Counted from the first letter of the stretch, positions 42,741-53,863 are shown. The stretch is 64,000 nt of DNA from Candidatus Melainabacteria bacterium (GCA_003258725.1 QHMG01000012.1:4015-68014), one strand, 5' to 3'. Notes: generated from the sequence alone by a model not told the origin. Program-made: numbers and translations.

Positions 42741-44072
42741 GTGAGTAATACTGAAGAAAATATTCAATGGCGAGACTCAAGTTTTAAGGCAATCATTCCT
42801 TTTATTGTTTTTGTAATTTTCTATTTTGGATTTTCTTTATGGACAAAAGACTTTTCAAAAGTTCCAATGACCGTTGCATTTATAATTTCCTCTGCAACTG
42901 CGTTAATTTTAAATCATAAGGAAAAACTTCATAAGAAAATTGAAATATTTGCTCTTGGTATGGGCAACAAGGACATTATGATAATGTGCTTGATATTCAT
43001 TCTTGCTGGAGCTTTTACGGCAAGTGCAACTGCTGTTGGTGGAGTTGAGGCTGCTGTCGATATTGCTCAACAACTAATTCCTGCAAGATTTATGGTTTTA
43101 GGTTTGTTTGTAATTTCTGCTTTGATTTCACTTGCGATAGGTACTTCTTGTGGAACTATTGCTGCAATTATTCCAATTGCTGTTTCAATTTCTCAAACTT
43201 TTGGCATAAACCCTTCGTTTGTTCTTGGGGCAACTGTTGGCGGAGCAATGTTTGGTGACAATATGTCTTTAATTTCTGATACAAAGATTGCTGCAAGCCG
43301 TACACAAAATGTTGAAATCAGAGATGAAATGTTTTATAACTTAAAAATTATTACGATTCCAGCAATTTTATGTCTTATTTTGTATTCTTTACCAATTTTT
43401 GCAAGTTCAAATTCTGCCGTATCAGAAATTACATTAAACCTTCAAAATTATATAAAAGTAAGCCCATATATTTTACTTTTAATTCTTGGTATTTCTGGAG
43501 TTAATGTAATGTTTTTACTTCTTTTTGGTACAATTTTGAATACGATTATTGGAATATATTACGGAATGTTCAATCTTTTTGATGCATTTGGCTATATTGG
43601 TGATGGAACAACAAGTATGGCTTCAACTCTTATCGTTGCAATGCTTGCAGGCGGTTTGTTATTAATGGTTAGATATAATGGCGGAATTAGCTACATTATT
43701 AAAGAAACAGGTCGTTGGATTAAAGATAATAAAACTTGCGAAATGGGGATTTGTTTTTTGGTAGGTATTATAAACTTATTTACCGCAAATAATACGGTTG
43801 CAATTATTACATCAGGTTCTATCGCAAAAGAATTATCAGAAAAATATGGAGTTAACCCAACAAGAACAGCTAGTTTGTTAGATACAACCTCTTGCGTTGT
43901 TCAAGGTATGATTCCTTACGGCGCTCAAATATTGATTGCTACAAACTTGGCTGCATCAATTGGCGTAAGTTCATTTATGATACTAAAAGGTATGTTTTAC
44001 CCAATGCTAATGCTATTTGGGCTAATTGTTTCAGTCTTGACAACAAAGGTAATAAAACATAAAATCAAATAA
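42741..44072 (+). CDS. NhaC-superfamily antiporter, possible methionine-cycle transporter
   Basis: A 443-aa membrane protein with about 11 helices. AIGTSCGTIAAIIPIAVSI and GATVGGAMFGDNMSLISDTK are hallmarks of the NhaC Na+/H+ antiporter superfamily. The start is GTG with GGAAAGG 5 nt upstream. Some members (MetT) are described as methionine transporters from regulon studies; sitting behind luxS-mtnN, this one may import or export a methionine-cycle compound. That substrate is inferred from context. Confidence 0.85.
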   Translation: MSNTEENIQWRDSSFKAIIPFIVFVIFYFGFSLWTKDFSKVPMTVAFIISSATALILNHKEKLHKKIEIFALGMGNKDIMIMCLIFILAGAFTASATAVGGVEAAVDIAQQLIPARFMVLGLFVISALISLAIGTSCGTIAAIIPIAVSISQTFGINPSFVLGATVGGAMFGDNMSLISDTKIAASRTQNVEIRDEMFYNLKIITIPAILCLILYSLPIFASSNSAVSEITLNLQNYIKVSPYILLLILGISGVNVMFLLLFGTILNTIIGIYYGMFNLFDAFGYIGDGTTSMASTLIVAMLAGGLLLMVRYNGGISYIIKETGRWIKDNKTCEMGICFLVGIINLFTANNTVAIITSGSIAKELSEKYGVNPTRTASLLDTTSCVVQGMIPYGAQILIATNLAASIGVSSFMILKGMFYPMLMLFGLIVSVLTTKVIKHKIK

Positions 44073-44095
44073 AACAAATATAAAAAGGGAAAGTA

Positions 44096-44353
44096 ATGAT
44101 AAAAAAAATATTAGTTTTAGCAATAGCAATAACCTTGAGTGCAACAATAGTTAACGCTTGTTCAACACAAAAAGATAAATCATTAAATACAAATAAGGAA
44201 AAAATCGTGAAAGAAACTAACAAAACGTCTGAATTAAGCACAAACAACGAACAAAAACAAGAAAAAGTAAAAAAAGAACAAAAAAAGAATTTTAAAAACG
44301 GTGAAGGTTTACCTAAACACTTACCAAAACACCCAGAAAAAATGATGTTTTAA
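44096..44353 (+). CDS. Small putative lipoprotein
   Basis: An 85-aa protein with a hydrophobic export signal (KILVLAIAITLSATIVNA) ending at Cys22, compatible with a lipobox although the Asn at -2 is unusual. The mature part is Lys/Glu/Asn-rich and disordered, ending LPKHLPKHPEKMMF. AAAGGGAAAG precedes the ATG. A terminator follows. Confidence 0.65.
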   Translation: MIKKILVLAIAITLSATIVNACSTQKDKSLNTNKEKIVKETNKTSELSTNNEQKQEKVKKEQKKNFKNGEGLPKHLPKHPEKMMF

Positions 44354-44361
44354 TAAAAATA

Positions 44362-44393
44362 GAAATCCGAGAAATTAAATTTCTCGGATTTTT
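44362..44393 (+). terminator. Intrinsic terminator
   Basis: A stem of AAATCCGAGAAATT and its complement with a 2-nt loop is followed by TTTTTTATA. Confidence 0.88.
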
Positions 44394-44479
44394 TATATAT
44401 TTTTAATAATAAATACAACATAACATATAAAAATATGTAAATAATAATTAAATAATTGATTTATTAAAAAACAATTTGA

Positions 44480-44485
44480 TATTAT
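44480..44485 (+). promoter_or_regulatory. RTX gene -10 box
   Basis: TATTAT at 44480-44485 would start transcription near 44492. This rules out the in-frame ATG at 44484 and supports the ATG at 44523, which has AAGAAGG upstream. Confidence 0.5.
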
Positions 44486-44522
44486 GGAGAGAAGTATCAG
44501 TATATATAAGAAGGTTAAAATA

Positions 44523-47500
44523 ATGGCACAATACAGTAATAATGCAAGTGGCTTAAACATATCAATAGACAACAAGACAGTTAGTTCTACTGTTGATATA
44601 AATGGTTTGAATATAAAAGGAGTAAATAATATTACTTTACTGGATTCAAGTGATGCCATTGTTAAAAAAGGTAGTGAAATAGATTCAAGTCTTTCAAAAA
44701 ATGATAGTTATAACATTTATGGCGCACCTGCAAAATGGATATTGGATAAAGAACAACAATACAACAATTGCGGTATTGAATCTTGCTTGAATATTCTAGC
44801 AATAGCAGGCAAATACGATATCAAAGACCAAAACAAAGACGAAAATGAATTTACTTTATGGGCTATTACAAACAAATACACTTCACCAACAACAGGTGAA
44901 GAAGATACTTATGGTGTAGATACTATTCCTTTTGGAAAGTTAAACTTAGAAGATGGTGCAACAGTTTACGAACAAAGAAAAGAACTTTTAAAAGCAAAGG
45001 GATTAGAATCGGGTAGTATTGGTGATTACGCTGAAGAAGGTAATGCTTGGTATTCAAAAAAAAGGGTTACAGATACAACTTTAAAAAATTATTGTGATGA
45101 TTATGACAAAGCAGCAGATGAATATAATGCATTAATTGATCAATATAATGCTTATCTTGATTCAGGAGAAACAGATAAGGCTCTTGATATGCTAGATGAC
45201 ATAATTGCAGCGGCAATAGAAGCTAAAGTCTTGCAAAAAGTTATAAACGAATATGTTACTAGTGAATGGAATGACTATTTTTCAGCTAAATATAAAGAAG
45301 AAGATATTTTAAATAATCTTATTGATGCTGTCAAAGCTGGAAAAGCAGTTATTGCGGGTGGTGACGCAAGATACTTATGGCCAGATTATGAAAGTGATGA
45401 ATATGCTGGTCATGCTATTACACTTTTGGGTGTTGTAACTGACAAAGACGGAAAAAACGTTGGATTCTACGTTCAAGATACAGGAAACCCTAATGTTGGT
45501 TTTTCATTTGTTTCAAATGAGACCTTAATGAAATTTATTACCTCTAACCATACGGATTATTGGAATGGTGTAACACAAATGAATGTTACACTTGAAGATA
45601 TTAAAGGTTGGGCAAATAAACTAAATGCAACAGGCAATAATTCAGACAATATTATTACAGGTAATAATTCTGATAACATTTTAAATGGTCTAGGTGGCAA
45701 TGACACCATTTATGGTAAAGACGGAAACGACACATTAGAGGGTGGTAACGGTAATGATTTACTTGACGGTGGAGAAGGAGATGATTCTCTAATTGGTGGT
45801 AATGGCAATGATACTCTAATTGGTGGTGCTGGTAATGACGTCTTACAAGGCGGAGCCGGAAATGACACTTACGTATTCAGCAAAACTTGCGGAAACGATA
45901 CAATTATTTTAGGTACAAGTGGCAAGGATAATTTGATTTTTACTGATGTTGCTTTTGACGATTTGCAATATAAAAAAGATGATATGAATTTAGTTATAAC
46001 TTATAACAAAGTGAAAAATCCAGATAAGCCAGACGATGAGGGTACTCCGGAAACTCTTACTATCAAGGACTATTTTAAAGCAAATAATCACTTCTTAGTT
46101 TCAGAGATTCAGGATAGTTCAGGTTCTTCAAAAACATTACAAGAGTTATTGACTGGTAATATTCCTATCAAGTTTAATGAAGATTCTGCAACTCTCGTTC
46201 ATGGTACGTTCTTAGACGATAATATTACAGCTCCTGCTGATAATGTTTATGATGATACAATTTATGGTGCTGCCGGTAGCGATACAATTATTTCTTATGG
46301 TGGTAATGATTTAATCTATGGCGATAGCTTTGATGAAAATACTCCATTTGAACAAGAAATCGAAGGTGAAACCTATGACGATTACATTGAAGCAGGTTTA
46401 GGTGATGATACAATTTATGGCGAAGCTGGTAATAATACAATTGTATTTAATGCAAATAACACAATAACTAATGATGACGGTAGCCAATCAATTGTAGGTG
46501 ACGGAAACGACGTTGTATACTCTGGTCAAGGTACTGATGCTCTTGTATTTAGAGGAGTTTCATACGATGATTTAACCTTCACTTTTGACGGTGATAACTT
46601 AATTATCAAATATGGTATGAATTCTACAAAACCAGATAGTACAGTTACAATTGTCGATTATTTAAAAGACGAAAATTTAACAAGTTCTGTAAAATATATT
46701 GTTGATAAAAATAATGAAAGATTTACAATAAAAAATCAACTTTCAGGTTTTGTAATCAATGGTTCAGCCAATGAAAAAAATGAACTAAATGGTTCAAATT
46801 TGTCAGATACAATCACAGGTGGAAACTTAGCTGATTCAATCAATGGCGGCAAAGGTAATGACTCTATTAACGGTGGTGACGGTAATGATACTATTTTCGG
46901 CGGTGAGGGAGAAGATTATATTTTAGGTGGTGCCGGTAACGATGAAATCCACGGAGGAAGCGGTAACGATATAATTATCGGTGGAACAGGAAAAGATAAA
47001 TTGTACGGAGAAGAAGGTGATAACCAATTCATCTTTAACGCTGGTGACGGTAACGATACAATTTTTTCAGGCACAGGTAATGATACTGTCATTCTAAAAG
47101 ATTCAACTTTAGGTTCTTTAAAATTTATAAATGATAATAAAGGTAATTTGATTATTCGTGATACAGCAAATAATTTATCAATTACACTTGATGATTACTT
47201 CAAAAACAATGGTGTATCTTCAGTCAAAAATTTAGTTGATTCAACAGGAAAATCTTACCATATTGGTAATTTGTTAGATGATTTAACAATGGAAGCTGAC
47301 ACAAAATACGACAATGAATTAAATGGTTCATTCTTAGGCGAAAATATTGACGGTAGTGCTAACAAAGATACCATTTATGGTAACGCTGGAAACGATACAA
47401 TTTACGGCAATGACGGTGACGATATATTGCATGGCGGTGTTGGTGACGATGTTTTATATGGCGGCAATGGCAATGATGAATTGTATGGCGAAGCTGGAAA

Positions 47501-50500
47501 TAATGAACTTCATGGCGGAAAAGGCGATGATATTTTAAGCGGTGGTGATGGAGAAAATAAAATTTACTTCAAAGCCGGTGATGGAAATGATACAATTCTT
47601 GCCGGAAAAGGTAATGATACTATTATTTTTGAAGATTTTGAGTTTTCAAAATTAAAATATGAAAAAGACCCATATTCAAATGATTTAATTATTAGATATG
47701 GAAATGTTGATGGTGAAGGTAAATTTACAGATTCTGTAACTATTAAAGATTATTTTAATACAAGAGTCAGAAAATCTATTTATAGAATTGAGGCCTTGTA
47801 CAAAACAGGTTCTGATGAAATAATAACAAGAGATATGAACTTTATCATTAATGATAAAGATACAGTAATTAAAATAGACGCACCTGATGATAAAGTGAAT
47901 AATTTTGTCGGTTCTACGTATAATGATTTAATTGTAGGTGGAAAAGAACCGGAATTTACAAAAAATATTTATAGCGGTGGAAACGGCAATGATACGATTA
48001 TTGGCGGTGTTAGAGAGGATTTAATCTACGGCGGTAATGGTAATGACTTGTTATACGGCGGTGATGATAGAGATACAATTTACGGCGGTAACGGTGATGA
48101 TACAATTTATGGCGGTAACGGAAGTGATTTATTGTATGGTGAAGCCGGCGAAAATACATTCCACTTTGAATCTGTAGAAAATCCTGATTCGGATATGCAC
48201 TTGTTGAATAACGATACAATTATTTCAGGCAAAGGTACTGATATTTTAGTATTTGATAATGCAAAATATGATGATTTAGCATTCTTCCAAAACGGAAATG
48301 ATTTGATTATCAAATATGGTAATACCGTTGCTTTGAAAGAAAATAACTCAGTTACAATCAAGGATTATTTCAGATTAAAAGGCAGAGTTTCTGTTAAAAC
48401 AATAAAAACTGTTGAGGGACAAGATGCACATGGTCAAGATATTATAAAAGTTGCCGATTTACGAGCATATATGACAGACAAAGTGTTAACTGTTGTTGCT
48501 CAAAAAGATGTTAAAAATAATTTAACAGGTAGTTACAATAATGACGATATTACAGGCGGAAATTTGGCAGATACATTACGTGGCGGAAACGGAAATGATA
48601 CAATTGACGGTGGCGACGGCGATGATAAATTATATGGTGATAACGGAAACGACGTTGTAAAAGGCGGTAATGGTAACGACTATATAGATGGCGGAAACGG
48701 TAACGATACTTTGTACGGCGGAGAAAATGACGATATAATTTATGGCGGTAATGGTAACGACGAAATTTACGGCGGAACAGGAGATGACAGATTATACGGC
48801 GTTTCAGGAACAAACAATTTCTACTTTGCAGATGGCGACGGAAATGATACGGTTTACTCCGGAAAAGGTTATGATATTTTGAAATTCACAACTGCTGAAT
48901 TTGATGATATGAAATTCATTCGTTCCGGTAATGATTTAATTATTCAATACAACAATTTGGGGGATACTGTTACTCTTGCAAATTATGTAAGAAATTCAAA
49001 AACTTCTATCAAAAAAATTGTAGATAAAAATGGTGCAGAACACAATATTCAACCTGAAATAACTGTATTATTCGAAGGCAATAAAGGCTCTAGAAATAAT
49101 ATTGCAGGTACATACATGAAAGATTCTATTATTGGCGGATATTATAATGACACAATTAACGGTGGCGACGGCAATGATACAATTATGGGTGGCAAAGGCA
49201 ACGATTACATTTTAGGCGGAAATGGTGATGATGTAATTTATGGTGATATGGAATCTCCAAGTGGTGCTTATGGTACTTATGATGATAACGATATTATCAA
49301 AGGCGGAAACGGTAATGATAGTATTTATGGCGGTTACGGTAATGATAAATTATACGGTGAAAATGGTGTAAATACTATGTATTTCAATATAACCGATTAT
49401 GATGGATACGACACCGTTTATGGCGGTCGAGGTTATGATATTTTAAATTTCAAGGACTTAGATTTAAGTGATTTGAAATTTACAAGAAACGGCTCAAATT
49501 TAATTATTACTTACGAAAATGCAGGTAAAGAAAATACTGTTACGATTGCAAATTACTTTAGAAACAAAAATTCTTCTGTAAAAGATTTGGAAACAAATGA
49601 TGGAACTCATAAAATCTTAAATGATAGCAATCTTCATGTTGATATTGTTGGAAATCAAACGTATAAAAATAATATTGGCGGAACATTCTTAAACGACAGT
49701 ATTATTGGTGGTTTTGCAAATGATACAATCAAAGCGGGAGATGGTAATGATACAATCGACGGCGGTGCAGGAAATGACATAATTTATGGCGGTAACGGTG
49801 ATGATTATATCATTGGTGGTGCAGGAAACGACCGTTTGTACGGTGAAGGTGGCAACAATACTTTTGAATTTTCTACCGGTAGCGGAATAGATACTGTTTA
49901 TATTGGAAATGGCAAAGATACCTTGTTGTTCAAAGATGCAAATAAAGATGATGTAACTGTTTCAAGAATTTCAAATAATTTAGTTCTTGATTACGGTTCA
50001 AATGATAGAATAGTTATTGCAAACTACTTTAAAACGAATGGTGTTGTAAATATGTTTGCACAATTTGAAGATGGCACTGTTATCAATTTGAAAGATTTTT
50101 ATAATGAAAATGCGATTTCACGTGATATAACTTCTTCAAATAAAAATATAAAAGGTTCGAATCAAAACGATGTTATTACTGCAACAGGATTAAATCAAAA
50201 AATCTATGGTGGCGACGGAAACGATTCTATTCTTGGAAGTGTCGGAAATGATTTAATTTATGGCGGTATAGGTGATGATACTATCAAAGGTGGTGCAGGA
50301 AACGACCGCTTGTATGGAGAAGCAGGTACAAATACTTTACAATTTGTCAATGGCGATGGCAGAGATATAGTATATTCAGGTCGAGGTTATGATATTTTGA
50401 ATATTGATGATGAATTTGCTGATTTGAAATTCTATAGAAGTGGTAATAATTTAATTATTGGCTATGGTGATGCGAATGACTCAATTACGGTTGCTAATTA

Positions 50501-53500
50501 TTTCAAAAATAAATATTCATCAGTAAAAGAAATTATCACAACAGATGGTTCTCATAACATTTTGTCAGATTCTGATTTAAAGGTTGAAATTACAGGAAAT
50601 CAATCGAGGAAGAATAAAATTAACGGTACATTCTTGCACGATAATATTGTTGGTGGAAACGCAAACGACACAATTTTTGGTGGCGACGGCAATGACACAA
50701 TTGACGGCGGTTTAGGTCATGACATTATCAAAGGCGGTAATGGTGACGATGTTATCGTAGGCGGAAAAGGCAACGATAAACTGTATGGTGAAGGTGGCGA
50801 AAATTCCTTTATTTTCAATGCATATGACGGTGATGATACTGTATATTCTGGCAAAGGTTCTGATACTTTTGTGTTTAAAGATGCAAAATTAAGTGATTTA
50901 GAATTCTTTAATGACTCTAGAAATAATCTTGTAATCAGACAAAAAGATTCAAATGGCGTATATACTAATAGTGTTACCGTCGCAGATTACTTTAAATTAA
51001 GAGGTAAAACTTCATTTACAACGATATTAGATAAAGAAAATAAATCATATAAAATTAGTGAAAAAGACGGACAAATTGTTTTTGTTGATAATACAGGTAC
51101 AGAAACTATAATGCCGTTGCATTCAAAAGGTTCTTTAACATCAAAAAATAAATTAAATGGAACTTTCTTAAATGATAGCATTTTAGGCGGAAACTACAAT
51201 GACACTATTTCAGCAGGTGACGGCAAAGACACTGTTCAAGGTGGACTTGGTCATGACTTTATTAATGGTGGAAATGGTAATGACTTGATTTACGGTGATA
51301 CAGATGATTTAACAAGTTATCTTGGTGGAAACGACAAAATCTACGGCGGAAATGGTAATGATACAATTTACGGCGGTGTCGGAAATGACTATATTTATGG
51401 CGAAAACGATAATGATGAAATTCATGGCGGTCAAGGTAATGACTATATTGACGGCGGAAACGGTGATGATTTACTTTACGGTGAAGAAGGTAATGACATA
51501 ATTCATGGTGGTAACGGTAATGACACTATTTACGGTGGCAAGGGTGATGATAAAATTTACGGCGATGCTGATGAAAGTTATATTCACTTCGCAAACGGTG
51601 ATGCTCAAGACACCGTATATTCAGGAAAAGGTACTGATACGTTAATATTTGATGATATTGCAGATTTTAGTAAACTGAAATTTACTAATAGTGGCGGTAA
51701 CTTGGTAATTTATTATAATGAAAATAATGAATACGATAAAGTTATTTTAGACAAATATTTTGCAAAATCTTCATCTGTAAAATATGTTCAAGTTGGCCCT
51801 GATAAGAACAACACTAAACTGTTAATAGAATTGTTGGCTGAAGACGGCAAATTTATTTCAATGGACGGTATTCAAAATAGAAAAAATTCTTTATCAGGTA
51901 CAGCTTATAATGATAGTATTATTGGCGGTAATTTAGCAGATACAATTTCAGGCGGAAGCGGTCATGATTATATTGACGGCGGAATGAGCAACGACAAATT
52001 GTATGGAAACGACGGCAGAGATACGATTTATGGTGGCGACGGCAATGATTATATTGACGGCGGTGCTGATAATGATTCTTTATTCGGCGGAAATGGTAAT
52101 GATATAATTCATGGCGGTGCCGGAGATGATTATATTGAGGGTGGTAAAGGTAATGACCGCTTGTATGGTGATGCCGGAGTTAATACCTTTCATTTCAGTG
52201 TTGGTGATGGAAACGACATTATTTATTCAGGTGTTGGACACGATATTTTAGATTTTGGCAATCTTGATTTAGCAAGCAACTTTAGATTTGTTAAAAACGG
52301 CAATGATTTAATTATCTACTATGGTCAAGCAGGAAATATGGTTGACTCTGTAACAATTTCATCTTACTTCAAAGGTAATTGTTCAGTTAATACAATCATT
52401 GGTAAATATAATGGTGAAAAAACAACTGTTGATATCAAAGACTTAGCACCAATTGAGATTATGGGTGCTGTGAATAAGAAAAACAAATTATATGGTTCTG
52501 TATTAGATGATGTGATTTCTGGCGGAACTCAAGCAGATACTATTTATGGTGGCGACGGTGATGACACTATTCAAGGTGGTGCAGGAAACGACTATATTGA
52601 AGGTGGCAGAGATGATGATGAATTATATGGCGGTGCCGGAAATGATATAATTAAAGGTGGTACAGGCGATGATACAATCGTTGGCGGTTTAGATAACGAT
52701 AAATTGTATGGTGATGCAGGTCAAAATACATTTATTTTCAATGACGGCGACGGCAGAGATACTATTTATTCCGGTAGCGGTACAGATACTTTAGAATTTG
52801 TAGATATGACTGCTGATGATTTGAACTTTGTTTATGACAAGGCTTCAGGAAGTCTTATTATAAATTATGGTTCAAGAAATTTTGATTATGTATATATTGA
52901 TTCTTACATCAAAAACAACAGTACAACTTCTGTTAAATACATAAAAACAAAAGATCCAAATGATCCGAACCTTCAAGTTACAACAAAATTGTCTGACTTG
53001 ATTAATCAAAATATGGTAAATATTACGGCAGATGCTAAAAAGAGAACTGACGGTACTGTTTATAATGACGTAATTACATCTGACAATAAAGGTGCTGTTA
53101 CGGTTGATAGCGGTGCCGGAAATGATTCAATTATCGGCGGAAAATATAATGACACATTATATGGCGGAGCCGGAAACGATACCATTTATGGTAACGACGG
53201 TAGCGATATGATATATGGTGGTGCCGGTGATGACGAATTGTACGGCGGAAGTGGTGATTTTAATTACTTGTACGGTGATGCCGGAAACGACAAATTATAT
53301 GGTGATGAAAATTCTAAATATGATTATTTATATGGTGGAACTGGAGACGATACGATTTATGCTAAATCAAAATATTTCACAGAGGCTAATGGCGGTGACG
53401 GAAACGATACTTACGAAATTGGCTTAGAGGCAGCAAAAATTACTGATACCTCTGGAGATAATGATGTAATTAATATTGATGCAGGAAAAGACTCTGTTGG

Positions 53501-53858
53501 CATTTTCTTCAATGTGGCACAACAAAATAATATCTTTGATGATACAAACACATCTGATTTGTTCTTGTTTGACTCAACTAAACTTGATGAAATCTTGGCA
53601 GAATTTGATGAAACGGAACAATTACCGACAGATAAATTGGTTCAAATTGAAAATTATTTTGGTAAAGGTCAAATTGAAAAAGTTAATACAAATGATAATT
53701 CTTACTTTACAATTGACCAAATTAACACTATAAAAGAAAATGTTACAACTTGGTTGAACACAAAAGACTATGTAAGTACAGAAGACGTACTTCAAAGCGG
53801 TAACACACAAGACATTAATGAATTGCTTCAACTATATGGTGTAACTTGGCAACAATAA
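44523..53858 (+). CDS. Giant RTX protein with N-terminal cysteine-peptidase-like domain
   Basis: A 3111-aa secreted-type protein. Residues about 65-365 resemble a C39-like papain fold: Cys83 in QQYNNCGIESCLNIL, His297 in YAGHAITLLGV and Asp319 in FYVQDTGNP, in the right order. From about 372 there are 13 modules of 160-200 residues, each a run of GGxGxDxL calcium-binding nonapeptides followed by a haemolysin-related strand ending DYF or NYF (near residues 516, 712, 892, 1074, 1282, 1487, 1677, 1836, 1992, 2154, 2412, 2614 and 2794). The last ~100 residues lack RTX and fit a type I secretion signal. No secretion ABC transporter is adjacent. Confidence 0.92.
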   Translation: MAQYSNNASGLNISIDNKTVSSTVDINGLNIKGVNNITLLDSSDAIVKKGSEIDSSLSKNDSYNIYGAPAKWILDKEQQYNNCGIESCLNILAIAGKYDIKDQNKDENEFTLWAITNKYTSPTTGEEDTYGVDTIPFGKLNLEDGATVYEQRKELLKAKGLESGSIGDYAEEGNAWYSKKRVTDTTLKNYCDDYDKAADEYNALIDQYNAYLDSGETDKALDMLDDIIAAAIEAKVLQKVINEYVTSEWNDYFSAKYKEEDILNNLIDAVKAGKAVIAGGDARYLWPDYESDEYAGHAITLLGVVTDKDGKNVGFYVQDTGNPNVGFSFVSNETLMKFITSNHTDYWNGVTQMNVTLEDIKGWANKLNATGNNSDNIITGNNSDNILNGLGGNDTIYGKDGNDTLEGGNGNDLLDGGEGDDSLIGGNGNDTLIGGAGNDVLQGGAGNDTYVFSKTCGNDTIILGTSGKDNLIFTDVAFDDLQYKKDDMNLVITYNKVKNPDKPDDEGTPETLTIKDYFKANNHFLVSEIQDSSGSSKTLQELLTGNIPIKFNEDSATLVHGTFLDDNITAPADNVYDDTIYGAAGSDTIISYGGNDLIYGDSFDENTPFEQEIEGETYDDYIEAGLGDDTIYGEAGNNTIVFNANNTITNDDGSQSIVGDGNDVVYSGQGTDALVFRGVSYDDLTFTFDGDNLIIKYGMNSTKPDSTVTIVDYLKDENLTSSVKYIVDKNNERFTIKNQLSGFVINGSANEKNELNGSNLSDTITGGNLADSINGGKGNDSINGGDGNDTIFGGEGEDYILGGAGNDEIHGGSGNDIIIGGTGKDKLYGEEGDNQFIFNAGDGNDTIFSGTGNDTVILKDSTLGSLKFINDNKGNLIIRDTANNLSITLDDYFKNNGVSSVKNLVDSTGKSYHIGNLLDDLTMEADTKYDNELNGSFLGENIDGSANKDTIYGNAGNDTIYGNDGDDILHGGVGDDVLYGGNGNDELYGEAGNNELHGGKGDDILSGGDGENKIYFKAGDGNDTILAGKGNDTIIFEDFEFSKLKYEKDPYSNDLIIRYGNVDGEGKFTDSVTIKDYFNTRVRKSIYRIEALYKTGSDEIITRDMNFIINDKDTVIKIDAPDDKVNNFVGSTYNDLIVGGKEPEFTKNIYSGGNGNDTIIGGVREDLIYGGNGNDLLYGGDDRDTIYGGNGDDTIYGGNGSDLLYGEAGENTFHFESVENPDSDMHLLNNDTIISGKGTDILVFDNAKYDDLAFFQNGNDLIIKYGNTVALKENNSVTIKDYFRLKGRVSVKTIKTVEGQDAHGQDIIKVADLRAYMTDKVLTVVAQKDVKNNLTGSYNNDDITGGNLADTLRGGNGNDTIDGGDGDDKLYGDNGNDVVKGGNGNDYIDGGNGNDTLYGGENDDIIYGGNGNDEIYGGTGDDRLYGVSGTNNFYFADGDGNDTVYSGKGYDILKFTTAEFDDMKFIRSGNDLIIQYNNLGDTVTLANYVRNSKTSIKKIVDKNGAEHNIQPEITVLFEGNKGSRNNIAGTYMKDSIIGGYYNDTINGGDGNDTIMGGKGNDYILGGNGDDVIYGDMESPSGAYGTYDDNDIIKGGNGNDSIYGGYGNDKLYGENGVNTMYFNITDYDGYDTVYGGRGYDILNFKDLDLSDLKFTRNGSNLIITYENAGKENTVTIANYFRNKNSSVKDLETNDGTHKILNDSNLHVDIVGNQTYKNNIGGTFLNDSIIGGFANDTIKAGDGNDTIDGGAGNDIIYGGNGDDYIIGGAGNDRLYGEGGNNTFEFSTGSGIDTVYIGNGKDTLLFKDANKDDVTVSRISNNLVLDYGSNDRIVIANYFKTNGVVNMFAQFEDGTVINLKDFYNENAISRDITSSNKNIKGSNQNDVITATGLNQKIYGGDGNDSILGSVGNDLIYGGIGDDTIKGGAGNDRLYGEAGTNTLQFVNGDGRDIVYSGRGYDILNIDDEFADLKFYRSGNNLIIGYGDANDSITVANYFKNKYSSVKEIITTDGSHNILSDSDLKVEITGNQSRKNKINGTFLHDNIVGGNANDTIFGGDGNDTIDGGLGHDIIKGGNGDDVIVGGKGNDKLYGEGGENSFIFNAYDGDDTVYSGKGSDTFVFKDAKLSDLEFFNDSRNNLVIRQKDSNGVYTNSVTVADYFKLRGKTSFTTILDKENKSYKISEKDGQIVFVDNTGTETIMPLHSKGSLTSKNKLNGTFLNDSILGGNYNDTISAGDGKDTVQGGLGHDFINGGNGNDLIYGDTDDLTSYLGGNDKIYGGNGNDTIYGGVGNDYIYGENDNDEIHGGQGNDYIDGGNGDDLLYGEEGNDIIHGGNGNDTIYGGKGDDKIYGDADESYIHFANGDAQDTVYSGKGTDTLIFDDIADFSKLKFTNSGGNLVIYYNENNEYDKVILDKYFAKSSSVKYVQVGPDKNNTKLLIELLAEDGKFISMDGIQNRKNSLSGTAYNDSIIGGNLADTISGGSGHDYIDGGMSNDKLYGNDGRDTIYGGDGNDYIDGGADNDSLFGGNGNDIIHGGAGDDYIEGGKGNDRLYGDAGVNTFHFSVGDGNDIIYSGVGHDILDFGNLDLASNFRFVKNGNDLIIYYGQAGNMVDSVTISSYFKGNCSVNTIIGKYNGEKTTVDIKDLAPIEIMGAVNKKNKLYGSVLDDVISGGTQADTIYGGDGDDTIQGGAGNDYIEGGRDDDELYGGAGNDIIKGGTGDDTIVGGLDNDKLYGDAGQNTFIFNDGDGRDTIYSGSGTDTLEFVDMTADDLNFVYDKASGSLIINYGSRNFDYVYIDSYIKNNSTTSVKYIKTKDPNDPNLQVTTKLSDLINQNMVNITADAKKRTDGTVYNDVITSDNKGAVTVDSGAGNDSIIGGKYNDTLYGGAGNDTIYGNDGSDMIYGGAGDDELYGGSGDFNYLYGDAGNDKLYGDENSKYDYLYGGTGDDTIYAKSKYFTEANGGDGNDTYEIGLEAAKITDTSGDNDVINIDAGKDSVGIFFNVAQQNNIFDDTNTSDLFLFDSTKLDEILAEFDETEQLPTDKLVQIENYFGKGQIEKVNTNDNSYFTIDQINTIKENVTTWLNTKDYVSTEDVLQSGNTQDINELLQLYGVTWQQ
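45655..53425 (+). repeat. Tandem RTX-encoding DNA repeats
   Basis: Short DNA repeats encoding GGNGNDTI-like nonapeptides occur in 13 clusters, separated by about 200-bp spacers that are related to one another. Codons vary between copies (GGT, GGC and GGA), so the repetition is older than a recent slippage event. Confidence 0.85.
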
Positions 53859-53863
53859 TAAAA

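Noticed and set aside
44484..44522. Upstream ATG for the RTX gene
   Set aside because: It lies inside or before the predicted transcript start, and the ATG at 44523 has AAGAAGG in the right place.
48107..48813. His/Arg/Tyr-rich minus-strand frames inside the RTX gene
   Set aside because: They are shadows of the Gly-Asn-Asp repeat codons.
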